The position numbers and the translations under genes were made by a program. The notes beneath the pieces were generated by a model. It was not told where the DNA came from and ran no database searches. It saw nothing but the letters and a program-made list of their open reading frames with translations. From Amaranthus tricolor (taxonomy: Eukaryota > Streptophyta > Magnoliopsida > Caryophyllales > Amaranthaceae), in assembly GCF_026212465.1 (NCBI RefSeq), contig NC_080051.1, positions 16,496,634 to 16,560,633 of the forward strand: DNA of 64,000 nt, read 5' to 3'. Shown here in pieces: positions 53,783 to 64,000 of this stretch. Each line of letters starts with the position of its first letter. Within the stretch, counting starts at the first letter, position 1.

Positions 53783-56436
53783 AACACCCCGTAATTTATC
53801 GGGTTTAAGAAATAATATAATAAAATAAAATAAATACGTATTATTAAATTATATTATTTCACATATATAATTTTAAGAAATAAAGTGAGTTAAATTTTAA
53901 CGGTAACGAGTTTTATCGCGTACGAGACTATCGCGTAACGTTCTTTTTATTTTAACAATAATATAATAATGACTTAATTAATTAATTAAATTAAATTAAA
54001 AAAAAATAATAATGAGAGGGGAGTGAAGGGGTGGCCGGTTGTGATGAGGAGGAAGGGGAGGAGTTTGTAACTCCTCTCATAAGTGAGTATTATGGCATAA
54101 TTAAACTCACCTCTTAAGTGCCTATTAATCCTTAAGCATCATTGAGTTGCCTCACTTTTCCTAAGCTTTCAAAGTGAACAAAAAAATTCAGAAATTTTCC
54201 CTCTTTCTTGCTCTTGTTTCGGTATTCAAGGAAAAAAAAAAAAACTTTGTTCAATTCAATCTTCAAATCAAAGGGTAAGTAAGTTGAGTTGTTAATTATA
54301 AATTTTATTTATAAGAAATTCTAGTATGAGATTATATAATATTTCTTTCAATATGATGATATCCTATGACTTATTAGGAGGATTGAGTATTTTACATAAG
54401 TTTTCTTTTATAATCCTTTGATAAAATTGATTTGTCAAAAGGGTTAAATCATATCTCTGTTATGCAAAATTTTCCTTGATTTACATTCTTTAACAAAGTT
54501 CAAATTTGTTATAAGAATAAAGTTTATACAAAGGTTAAAAATGTATTTATTTTATACCTTATATTTCTCTAGCAAGATGTTAGTTTGTTAGAAGAAATTT
54601 TAAGTGTATGGATTAAGTAATGTAGGTATCCATGAGTTTATAAATCCTTTAACAAAATTTGATTTGTTTAAAGGATTGTCCTTATATAGGTGTTTGATTC
54701 AAAAATGATGATATATGATTCTCTACAAAATTTTAATTTGATAAGAGAATCAAGTATTTAATTTAATTGTCAAGGGTTATGAAACTTTAATTGCTTTTGA
54801 AGGATCTTGTGGATGAATATTTTTAAATTGTTAATTTTGTGTTTTGATGATGGTTTGGATTGTTGATGGGATTTTATGTATTGTTACATGTGTGGAAATA
54901 TCAAGTGGATGGTGGGATAGGAGATTTGGTTTTATTTGTTTTATTTTAGTAAAAGGTAAATTTGGTTTTGGTTAGGTATATTTTGATATGGGGATTTAAA
55001 AAGGGATTAAATAATTTAAATAGAAAAAAAAATATATATATAAATATAATAAAAATAATTTAAGTAGCGGGAATTTTCGGACAGCAGCTGCTGCCTCGGT
55101 AGTGGCGCTCCGATCCGAGTATCGGGTGTGTTTCGTTGTGGTTTTATTTAACCGATGCGTTTTTTTTTTAAAACTCGTTAAAACGCTTAAAATAATTAAA
55201 AATAGTAATCGGATGCTAGAAATTATGAAATTTGGTACCCAAGATAATTGATGCGTTCCGGACGCAGCGGTGAAGTCGGATTTTTAATTTGAATTTTCTA
55301 AACTGTCCGATTTGGCCATAAAAGTTTCTGGTCAGAATGGGAATTTTGGAGCGATCATGAATTGGATGAAAACATTTGAAATTGTCAAGTCTTTGTGATA
55401 TTTTAGTAGTATGGAGTGGATTGTTTGTGTAAACCCGTTATTAAACGTGGTCGTTTTGTGTGTTTGTTAATTAGGACCTCGATTCATAAGAGGGTGAAAT
55501 TCTTGTCGTGCGTAAACGTCGTTTGGATTTGCTGTGCTTAAAGGTACACGCTTAGACCATACTGTTTATATGGTTGTGCAAGTAATGTTGTTTTATTCCT
55601 AATCGAGGCATTGTAATCGCATAAGGATTAGACACCTCAAATAATATGAAATAATTATGTGGAAATTGAGAATTTATGGATATGTTACCCAAAAGGGTTA
55701 ACAAATAAATTGGAAAACTATCAACTATTTTTCCCATGGCATTCAGGGATCTTTATGGTCACCATGGGGGTATGCATACTTAGCCTTTGGCGACCCGAAC
55801 AGGACGGGCAACGTCTTAGGTAGGTGGTTGCCTTGGGATTTGCTCTCCCAAGTGTATTCCACCAAAACAAATTTGGAATATGACTTGTACGACCCGAACA
55901 GGACGGGCAACGTTACAAGGTTTGGAATTAATGAATAAAGATTACATAATAGAGCCTTTGCATGCTAGGGTAAACACAATGCTTGTATTCAACCTGTTTT
56001 GTATATGTATGAAGTCTCTGACGTGTATTGGTTGTTCTTTGGAACCTGCTACGTGTTATCATATGACGTGCAGCAGGTTAACTGCAGGAGGGGGCTGGAG
56101 TGAGGATTCAGCTTAGAACCCGTAACTATCAAGTCTAGACTTACTTTGTAATGAGTCTAAATACCTCAGTTTATGTAAACAAAGTTTATGATGTTTTCTT
56201 TTTATTTCGTACAACTTTTAGCTAGTCTAGAGGCCGGTGGGCTCTCGAGTTGTATGTAAAGACTTCCGCTGTTTTGTTTGGTTTTGTTTTGTTTGGCGCT
56301 GTTTTCTTTGTTGACCATATTCCTTTACCGTTGGAACGTTGACGATCCGAGTAAGGATGTGTTTATTTGTGTCCGTAAGTGAACCGGATTCATGTTTTCA
56401 CATGATTTTCCGGGTCACTTTAACCGGGCCGTTACA
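53780..56436 (+). repeat. Tekay 5' LTR
   Basis: 2,657 bp, TGTAACACCCCG...GGGCCGTTACA (ends TGTAAC/GTTACA, inverted). Contains a 24-bp direct repeat beginning CGACCCGAACAGGACGGG at 55791-55814 and 55890-55913. The LTR holds the promoter; no single clear TATA box stood out. The open frame at 55880-56116 has no motif. Confidence 0.95.
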
Positions 56437-56438
56437 AT

Positions 56439-56450
56439 TGGTATCAGAGC
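56439..56450 (+). promoter_or_regulatory. primer-binding site, initiator tRNA-Met type
   Basis: TGGTATCAGAGC, followed by CAACG, two bases after the LTR end. Complementary to the initiator tRNA-Met 3' end. Confidence 0.96.
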
Positions 56451-56656
56451 CAACGTTCCCTAGGAGATAAAGGAATATCAGACCTTAGGAATGAGAGACG
56501 GGGAATGGTCGAATGTGATAAAAAAAAAAAAAAACATTGTATGCGTTTGTTGTGATGTAGCTGGCTTTGGACCATTAGGGTTATAAAGTGTCTAGGTGTC
56601 CTTAGTTAACAATTTCTTACTTGATTCCTTTTCGTTATGTGTATGTGTTCAGGATT

Positions 56657-57343
56657 ATGTATACGGGAAAGACACCTATGGACCCACGCACCCCCAGTGA
56701 ATCAAGAGAGGTACCGAGGTTTGACCCTGAATCTGTCTGGAGGGAAGTTTCCAACGCTGACATATGGAAAATAAGGAGTGGTGAAAGTATCCAAGATTAT
56801 AGGGAAAGGATGCTTATGGTTAAAGAAAAAGCCGATAGAGTATGTTACGACTTAGAGTTGGACCTAAATAGGTTACACCGTTTGTCTGAACCTAGGAAGA
56901 GTGTAACCCCTGAGAGGAAGGGCGAGCCTCCAATATCGGGCGGCACCGATGGGACCATGGAACCACTAAGAGAGCGGGTCCTTCCGGATTCCCCACTGGT
57001 GGAAACCGAGGCTCAGACAGAGAGTGATATTGAGATGTGGGAGCCTAGTCGTGAACCGCCTATATATATAGAAATTTCCAGCGATGATGATGAGAGAGAG
57101 AACTGGGGATCGCATTACGACTTATATGGCTTTGAGGTTGGGTTTGATAGGGGGTGGTCTGATGAGGAAGATCCTGAGGAAGAGGTAGAAGATTTACAAT
57201 TAAGCAGCCCTAGAGATAGTGGTAGTGAATCAGAAGAATCATATTCGGATTCCAGCTCTGATTCTGGAGAAGACGGGGAAGATGAGGACTTCGATATAGC
57301 AAGTTACGATGAGGGTGCTGACACTTGGGATGCTTGGCGCTAG
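56657..57343 (+). CDS. acidic pre-gag ORF of the Tekay element, function unknown
   Basis: 228 codons from the first in-frame ATG, 206 bases after the PBS, to a TAG; fully open. I recognise no family. Residues 1-25 are Pro-rich; 43-76 look helical and charged (YRERMLMVKEKADRVCYDLE); 80-135 are Pro/Glu-rich linker. Residues 136-145 read IYIEISSDDD, a hydrophobic core next to Ser and Asp that fits a SUMO-interacting motif. Residues 165-228 are an acidic Ser/Asp/Glu tail ending DTWDAWR. There is no zinc knuckle, signal peptide or membrane helix. It is followed by a 3'-UTR-like T-rich region with AATAAA-like words and an A13 tract (57574-57586), 446 bases before the gag ATG. Extra ORFs before gag are known in Ogre (Tat lineage); I do not know one for Tekay. 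It could be element-specific or a captured host sequence. Confidence 0.75.
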   Translation: MYTGKTPMDPRTPSESREVPRFDPESVWREVSNADIWKIRSGESIQDYRERMLMVKEKADRVCYDLELDLNRLHRLSEPRKSVTPERKGEPPISGGTDGTMEPLRERVLPDSPLVETEAQTESDIEMWEPSREPPIYIEISSDDDERENWGSHYDLYGFEVGFDRGWSDEEDPEEEVEDLQLSSPRDSGSESEESYSDSSSDSGEDGEDEDFDIASYDEGADTWDAWR

Positions 57344-57789
57344 ATGTTCTATTCCTTTTGTTTTGTTTTCGCATCTTTCCTTGAGCTATTTTTCTTTTTA
57401 GTTGTATCTTTTTAATCAAATAAACGATAAGGAAATAATGTAAACTCTTGTATGAGACAACTTTTGATGTATCAACAGATATCTATAAAATATTGAGGTG
57501 TGTTGCTGTTTCTTTTGGTGTTGTAAGTTCGTGTATTATACATGTAATTCTTCTTTTGTAAGCAATTCAACTCAAAAAAAAAAAAATAATAATAATAATA
57601 TTAATAACAATAACAGTAAAAATAACGAATAATGAAAATAACAATACCTATATATATATGTATATATATTTAGGGATAAACAAACAAGTAAGTGACTGTT
57701 AGGTTTACCCAGCAAACCTTGTTCTTTCTCCAAAGGTCAGGAATCTTAGGACTTTCTTTTGATTTGTACCTTTCTTTCGCTTGCAGAAG
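57344..57789 (+). promoter_or_regulatory. inter-ORF region with polyA-like tract and 3' splice-site-like sequence
   Basis: After the acidic ORF: T-rich sequence, AAATAAACG (57419), TGTAAACTC, then CAACTC plus A13 and (AAT)n (57568-57602). Further on, a pyrimidine-rich tract ending TTTCTTTCGCTTGCAG (57771-57786) stands three bases before the gag ATG: a good 3' splice-site match. Together these suggest two transcript forms, one with the acidic ORF and one spliced to gag. This is inferred. Confidence 0.45.
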
Positions 57790-60700
57790 ATGCCTCCAAT
57801 TTCTAGGAAGAGACTGTCTCGAAGTGATGCTAACCGTACGATAAGAAATCTGGTGAAAGCGTTAACAAATGTAAATGCACCCCGAGAGAAGTCTTTGTCG
57901 GAGTTAGCCTCAGAAATGAGCAAAAGGATTAGCCAGAGTAAACCCTCAACTTTCGATGGTAATGGGGAACCGTCAGAACTGGAACTTTGGTTAAGAGAAT
58001 TTGACAAACTTTTCGATGTCGTTGAGTGCCCAGAAGAATTAAAAGTCAATCAAGCTGCCTTTTATTTGGTGGGGGAAGCCGACTACTGGTGGGCAAACAG
58101 TAGATCGGGATTGTTAGAGCAAGCTGAGGGAGACTTTGATTGGGATTTGTTCAAAAGAGCTATGCGAGAGAAATTTTATCCGCTGCATGTTAGAAAGGAT
58201 AAATCGAACGAGTTTGCGCGATTGGAAATGGGTAGTATGACGGTAGACGAATATTATCACAAATTTATGGAGTACCTCAAGTATTGTCCTGATGATGTAC
58301 CCACTGAGGAGAAAAAGATGCAACGTTTTGAGCTAGGTTTATCTTTCGATATTCAAAAGCATATTGAGAGTGACCGATATAATACACTGGAGCAGATGTA
58401 TAAGCGAGCGTCACAAATAGGGAATATTTTGAGGAAAGAAAAGGAAAAAGAGAAGGGTAATGTCCCTGAGAAAAGGAAAGAAGTTTCTGGCCAGGCTTTG
58501 GAGAATGTGTCGGGCTTCTATCAGAAGAAAGCAAGGAATTTTGGAAATTTTCAGGGAGTCGGGTCTAGTTCGAATTCAGGGATTAGGAACAACGTGAAGC
58601 TTACTAAGCCATTATTGGACAGAGATGGCAATGAGAGGAAGTATTTCTGTAAGAGGTGCAAGAAAAATCATCCGGCAAAGGATTGTGAAGGAAATCTGAT
58701 CGAATGTAACTTTTGCCACAAAAGAGGGCATAGAGAGTTTGAATGCTACATAAAGAAAGGGGGGAGAAGTCAACATCCGAGTGGTCAAAACCGGCAACAA
58801 AATTTAAACAACGCTGGTAGTCAAGCCAGTCAACAGCACGGGAATGGAAATCGTGGTAATGCTGATCAGAGATTCCAGCGACCTTTTTATGGCGGGCAAG
58901 GCCGGGTAGATGGAAATCGAGTAGAAGGGTCAGGAATGCAGCGCGGGGGAAATCACGTGGGAGGAAATAATGTACAGCCGGCGAGCGGAAGGGTATCTGC
59001 GGTCAGTGCAAGAGAAGCTGACCAGGCAACAGATGTGGTTACAGGTACGTTCGCCATTCATTCTATAGCTGTGAATGTATTGTTTGATTCGGGAGCTACA
59101 TGCTCATTTCTTGCAAAGAGTAAGGTGAACGAGTTGAATTTGGAGACCTTTGAAAAAGTTTCTTATACGGTGGCTGTACCATCGGGAAAATTGTACAGTT
59201 GTGAAAAACTGTATAGGGATGTACCCTTAAGGATAGGAAAGGTTGTCTTTCCTAGCGACTTGTATGTGTTAGATATGGAAGGTTTAGAAGTAATTTTGGG
59301 GATGGATTGGCTGGGAAGGTATAAGGCCACTATTGAATGCAGAGAGCAGAGAGTTTTGTTGGAAGGACCAAGAGGTGAAAGAGTTAGATACAGGAAGTTT
59401 CCCAAGGGACCCAGGACGAATTTGGTGTCGACCTTAGATTTGCAAAGGCTTGTGAGGCAAGGACACCCTTTGTATTTATGTCATATCAGCCAGGGGGATA
59501 AGAAAGAGGGGAATCCCCAGGATATTGCTGTGGTGAATGAATTTTTGGATGTTTTTCCTGACGAGATTCCCGGAATGCCACCACAACGGGAAATTGATTT
59601 CACGATCGACTTGGTACCGGGGACTGGACCGGTTTCTAAGGCCCCTTATCGTATGGCTCCAAAGGAGATGGAGGAATTGAAGTCTCAACTTGAAGAATTG
59701 TTGGATAAAGGTTATATTCGACCTAGTGTTTCACCTTGGGGCGCTCCAGTTCTGTTTGTGAGAAAGAAAGATGGTAGTTTAAGGTTATGCATTGATTACA
59801 GGGAGTTAAATAAGGTAACAGTTAAGAATAAATACCCGTTGCCCCGGATAGATGACTTGTTTGATCAATTGAGAGGAGCCGGGATCTTTTCGAAGATTGA
59901 CTTAAGATCAGGTTATCACCAGCTAAGAATAGCTGAAGGGGATATACATAAAACCGCTTTCAGAACACGATATGGGCATTATGAGTTCACAGTGATGCCG
60001 TTTGGGTTGACAAATGCTCCAGCCGCGTTCATGTGCTTAATGAACCAAGTGTTTAGTGCATACTTGGATAAATTCGTCGTTATCTTTATCGATGATATAT
60101 TGGTCTATTCGAAAGACCGAGAAGAACATCAGGAACATCTACGATTTGTCCTGCAAACCCTGCGAGAAAATAAGTTGTACGCGAAGTTGTCAAAGTGTGA
60201 ATTTTGGTTGGATAAGGTATCGTTTTTGGGTCATTTTGTCTCTAAGGAAGGTATTTCGGTGGATCCGGTAAAGGTGGAGGCGGTTCGAAGTTGGCCGTCA
60301 CCTAAGAACGTCACCGAGGTACGAAGTTTCCTAGGTTTGGCCGGGTATTACCGTCGTTTTGTTAAGGATTTCTCGCGTATTGCTCGGCCCATGACCTCGT
60401 TAATGAAGAAAGAGAGGAAGTTCGAATGGACGGATGAATGTGAACAGGCCTTCATGACTTTGAAGGAAAGGTTAACTACGGCCCCTGTTCTTACTCTACC
60501 TGACCCTAAGTTGGATTATACTGTTTACAGTGACGCATCAAAGAAAGGGTTGGGTTGTGTTCTGATGCAGGACCGTAAGGTGATTGCTTATGCATCACGA
60601 CAACTGAAGGTACATGAAGTTAATTATCCGACCCATGATCTGGAATTAGCCGCTATAGTTTTCGCTCTCAAGATATGGCGGCATTACTTGTATGGCGTTA

Positions 60701-62445
60701 AGTGTAGGATTTACACTGATCATCAGAGTCTGAAATATCTCTATACACAACCTGACTTAAACATGCGACAACGTCGGTGGTTAGAGTTGATGACAGATTA
60801 TGATCTGGAGTTCGTATATCATGAGGGGCGGGCGAATTTGGTGGCCGATGCTTTAAGTAGGAAGTCTAGTCACTTGCTGTCTGCCTTGGACGGAGTAGAA
60901 GAGTTGCATCGGGAGTTTGCTAGGCTGAACTTGGAAGTAGTACGTAAAGGCGAATTACAGGGATGTTTGAATGCCTTGGCTATACGACCTTCGTTCTTTG
61001 AGGAAATTTTGAATTCTTAGGATAAAGACCCGAAACTCTTGAAATTAAAGGACCAAGCACGGGAAGGAACATCAGAGGGATTCCTTGTCCATGAAGATGG
61101 AAGCTTGAGGTTCAAGGGTCGTTGGTGTTTACCGACAGGGGAGGAATCTTTGAAGGAACGTATCCTGGATGAAGCTCATTGTACGAAGTTTTCAGTCCAT
61201 CCGGGTGGTGACAAGATGTACCAAGACCTCAAGTTATTGTTTTGGTGGTCTGGGATGAAGAGGGATATTGCAGAATATGTCTCACGCTGTCTGACATGTC
61301 AGAAGGTTAAAAGCGAGCACAAGAGACCAGGAGGGTTATTGCAACCGTTAGAGATACCAGTGTGGAAGTGGGATGATATCTCTATGGATTTCGTTGTGGG
61401 TTTACCTCGAACGAAAGCAGGTAACGATGCACTATGGGTTATAGTTGATCGTTTGACTAAATCGGCACGTTTCATCCCTATGAATTGTCGCTGGGAGATG
61501 GAACAATTGGCACGAGCCTACATTAAGTATGTTGTACGATTCCACGGTGTACCCCGTACTATTGTGTCAGATAGAGACACACGATATCTGTCACAGTTTT
61601 GGCAAACCTTGCAACAGGCCATGGGTACAACGTTGCTCTATAGTACGTCGTTTCATCCGCAGACGGATGGACAGACAGAACGAACGAATCAGGTATTGGA
61701 GGATATGTTACGTGCTATTGCCATGGAGTGGCAAGGGTCATGGGATGAACATTTGGATCTAGTTGAGTTTTCTTATAACAACAGTTATCAAGCTTCTATA
61801 CAGATGGCTCCATTCGAGGCTTTGTATGGGCGTCGTTGTCGTAGTCCGGTTTATTGGGACGATTTTACTGAAGCGGTGACCTTAGGACCTGAATTGTTGT
61901 TTCAGATGAGTGAGAAGGTACGATTGATAAGGGATCGTTTGAAAGCGACACAGGATCGCCAAAAGTCGTATGCTGATTTGAAACGACGGCCAGAGGAGTT
62001 CAACGTGGGAGAACAGGTATTACTTCGCGTATCACCCATGCGCGGAGTAGTACGTTTTGGTGCTCGGGGAAAGTTGAGCCCTCGGTTCATTGGGCCATAT
62101 GAAGTTTTGGAACGTGTGGGTAAAGTGGCTTATCGGTTAGCTCTTCCAAACTCTTTAGAAAAGGTACATGATGTATTTCATGTGTCTCAGTTAAAGCGGT
62201 ATCATGCCGCAGCCACTCATGTATTAGACCCTGAACCTTTAGATTTGGATGCATCTTTGTCGTACCCTGAACAACCGGCTCGAATCTTGGATAAAAAGGT
62301 CCGTAGCACTCGAAGGAAGGATATATCTATGGTAAAAGTCCTGTGGTCAAATCACGAGCGTGAAGCGGCTACTTGGGAAACAGAAGACGCTATGCGAGAA
62401 AAGTACCCTCACCTTTTTCAGGTCAGTAGAGTTACGGGGACGTAA
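57790..62445 (+). pseudogene. Tekay gag-pol polyprotein with one in-frame TAG
   Basis: 1,551 sense-codon frame from [10 protein letters not shown] (57790) to RVTGT, interrupted only by TAG at 61018-61020. Gag: [33 protein letters not shown]; nucleocapsid knuckles [13 protein letters not shown] (about residue 286) and [14 protein letters not shown] (305). Protease [11 protein letters not shown] (432). RT from about 640: [26 protein letters not shown], catalytic [10 protein letters not shown] (766). RNase [12 protein letters not shown] (912) and DHQSLKYL. After the stop the integrase follows in frame: HPGGDKMYQDLK, CLTCQK, core SMDFVVGLP, VSDRDTRY, DGQTERTNQ; then a chromodomain (RILDKKVRSTRRKDISMVKV, WETEDAMREKYPHLF), which targets chromoviruses to histone marks. 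The TAG fits CAG-to-TAG. Whether it is a mutation or is read through is open. Confidence 0.93.
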
Positions 62446-62606
62446 CTTCTTAAGGGGGGTAGAGGGCGAAAGGAATTTCGCGCAAGGAATGTTAAATCCT
62501 TGTTTTGGTAGTTGTGTTTTACTCATGAGTCATGATGTGGAGTTAATTGTGATAGCATGTGGGTTCTATGTTTTCCGTTGCCACATAAGTTACGAGGACG
62601 TAACTT

Positions 62607-62624
62607 CTTTTAAGGGGGGTAGTC
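62607..62624 (+). promoter_or_regulatory. Tekay polypurine tract
   Basis: TTTTAAGGGGGGTAGTC abuts the 3' LTR. A twin, TTCTTAAGGGGGGTAGAG, stands at 62445-62462; both follow GGACGTAACTTCTT. Confidence 0.88.
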
Positions 62625-64000
62625 TGTAACACCCCGTAATTTATCGGGTTTAAGAAATAATATAATAAAATAAAATAAATACGTATTATTAAATTATATT
62701 ATTTCACATATATAATTTTAAGAAATAAAGTGAGTTAAATTTTAACGGTAACGAGTTTTATCGCGTACGAGACTATCGCGTAACGTTCTTTTTATTTTAA
62801 CAATAATATAATAATGACTTAATTAATTAATTAAATTAAATTAAAAAAAAAATAATAATGAGAGGGGAGTGAAGGGGTGGCCGGTTGTGATGAGGAGGAA
62901 GGGGAGGAGTTTGTAACTCCTCTCATAAGTGAGTATTATGGCATAATTAAACTCATCTCTTAAGTGCCTATTAATCCTTAAGCATCATTGAGTTGCCTCA
63001 CTTTTCCTAAGCTTTCAAAGTGAACAAAAAAATTCAGAAATTTTCCCTCTTTCTTGCTCTTGTTTCGGTATTCAAGGAAAAAAAAAAAAAACTCTGTTCA
63101 ATTCAATCTTCAAATCAAAGGGTAAGTAAGTTGAGTTGTTAATTATAAATTTTATTTATAAGAAATTCTAGTATGAGATTATATAATATTTCTTTCAATA
63201 TGATGATATCCTATGACTTATTAGGAGGATTGAGTATTTTACATAAGTTTTCTTTTATAATCCTTTGATAAAATTGATTTGTCAAAAGGGTTAAATCATA
63301 TCTCTGTTATGCAAAATTTTCCTTGATTTACATTCTTTAACAAAGTTCAAATTTGTTATAAGAATAAAGTTTATACAAAGGTTAAAAATGTATTTATTTT
63401 ATACCTTATATTTCTCTAGCAAGATGTTAGTTTGTTAGAAGAAATTTTAAGTGTATGGATTAAGTAATGTAGGTATCCATGAGTTTATAAATCCTTTAAC
63501 AAAATTTGATTTGTTTAAAGGATTGTCCTTATATAGGTGTTTGATTCAAAAATGATGATATATGATTCTCTACAAAATTTTAATTTGATAAGAGAATCAA
63601 GTATTTAATTTAATTGTCAAGGGTTATGAAACTTTAATTGCTTTTGAAGGATCTTGTGGATGAATATTTTTAAATTGTTAATTTTGTGTTTTGATGATGG
63701 TTTGGATTGTTGATGGGATTTTATTATTGTTACATGTGTGGAAATATCAAGTGGATGGTGGGATAGGAGATTTGGTTTTATTTGTTTTATTTTAGTAAAA
63801 GGTAAATTTGGTTTTGGTTAGGTATATTTTGATATGGGGATTTAAAAAGGGATTAAATAATTTAAATAGAAAAAAAAATATATATATAAATATAATAAAA
63901 ATAATTTAAGTAGCGGGAATTTTCGGACAGCAGCTGCTGCCTCGGTAGTGGCGCTCCGATCCGAGTATCGGGTGTGTTTCGTTGTGGTTTTATTTAACCG
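62625..64000 (+). repeat. Tekay 3' LTR, cut by window end
   Basis: TGTAACACCCCG onward, nearly identical to 53780-55160. Differences seen: one C/T in AAACTCACCTC against AAACTCATCTC, one T/C after the A-run (ACTTTGTTC against ACTCTGTTC), a one-to-two-base deletion in TTTTATGTATTG, and A-run length. Confidence 0.97.

Larger units (their letters stand above)
53780..64000 (+). mobile_element. Tekay/Del-type chromovirus (Ty3/gypsy), young, 3' end beyond window
   Basis: Plus-strand element: 5' LTR 53780-56436, PBS 56439-56450, an extra acidic ORF 56657-57343, gag-pol 57790-62445 with a chromodomain, PPT, and 3' LTR from 62625 running off the window. Over the 1,376 bp that can be compared, the two LTRs show about two substitutions plus a few one-base indels, mostly in A-runs, so insertion is very recent. 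The one coding lesion seen is a TAG between RNase H and integrase. The TSD cannot be checked; the 5' flank is GTATG. Confidence 0.96.

Noticed and set aside
55880..56116. 78-codon Cys-rich plus-strand ORF
   Set aside because: Inside the Tekay LTR; the LTR carries no known gene and the frame lacks a signal peptide or known cysteine pattern.
62360..62629. 89-codon plus-strand ORF overlapping the end of gag-pol
   Set aside because: Out-of-frame shadow of the chromodomain region running through the PPT into the 3' LTR.
1..64000. CRISPR arrays, rRNA or tRNA genes, bacterial-type operons
   Set aside because: None seen; tandem repeats here are microsatellites, LTR minisatellites or short duplications.

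Overview
This window is a repeat-dense stretch of nuclear DNA from a flowering plant. Every recognisable coding region is plant-type: Sirevirus (Maximus/SIRE-like) and other Ty1/copia retrotransposons, a Tekay/Del-type Ty3/gypsy chromovirus with a C-terminal chromodomain, a Stowaway MITE, CACTA-like DNA transposons, a Helitron end and one broken leucine-rich-repeat (LRR) gene. Base composition is AT-rich with long AT microsatellites. A eudicot is likely; I cannot fix the order or species from sequence alone. No tRNA, rRNA, CRISPR or intact host gene was seen.

Layout: 1-4022 is the 3' part of a plus-strand Sirevirus (post-pol ORF, PPT, 3' LTR). 4023-9549 is gene-free decayed repeat DNA. 9550-24247 is an old plus-strand Copia pol relic split by three later insertions: a complete minus-strand Sirevirus (9689-20083, TSD AGATG), a small non-autonomous minus-strand LTR element (20355-22318, TSD GAATT) and a Stowaway MITE (22347-22604, TSD TA). 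24248-26550 is a decayed Tekay-type LTR. 26551-29244 is a CACTA-like element with long imperfect inverted arms. 29938-35643 is a minus-strand LRR pseudogene cut by a short-LTR Copia (30190-34800, TSD CCATT). 37252-39599 is a composite of a miniature TRIM-like LTR element and Copia pieces. 43664-48641 is a nearly intact minus-strand Copia (TSD TCATG). 49290-52345 is a decayed plus-strand Copia with a Helitron 3' end inside its LTR. 53780 to the window end is a very young Tekay chromovirus whose 3' LTR runs off the window.

Most full-length elements are broken by a few lesions although their LTR pairs are almost identical: single nonsense codons (mostly explainable as C-to-T or G-to-A changes), one-base frameshifts in homopolymers, or deletions of essential parts (the Sirevirus protease active site; the primer-binding site of the Copia inside the LRR gene). 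This suggests recent trans-mobilisation followed by mutation.

The most interesting item is an extra 228-codon ORF between the PBS and gag of the Tekay element (56657-57343). It encodes a helical N-terminal half, a putative SUMO-interacting motif and a strongly acidic Ser/Asp/Glu tail. It is followed by a 3'-UTR-like stretch and an A-tract, and gag is preceded by a good 3' splice-site sequence. Other highlights are the CTGTTCC/GGAACAG word spread through the Sirevirus, the Copia LTR joined to a TRIM internal region exactly at the PBS, the coiled-coil ORF in the small LTR element, and the long-armed CACTA-like element with palindromic subterminal repeats.
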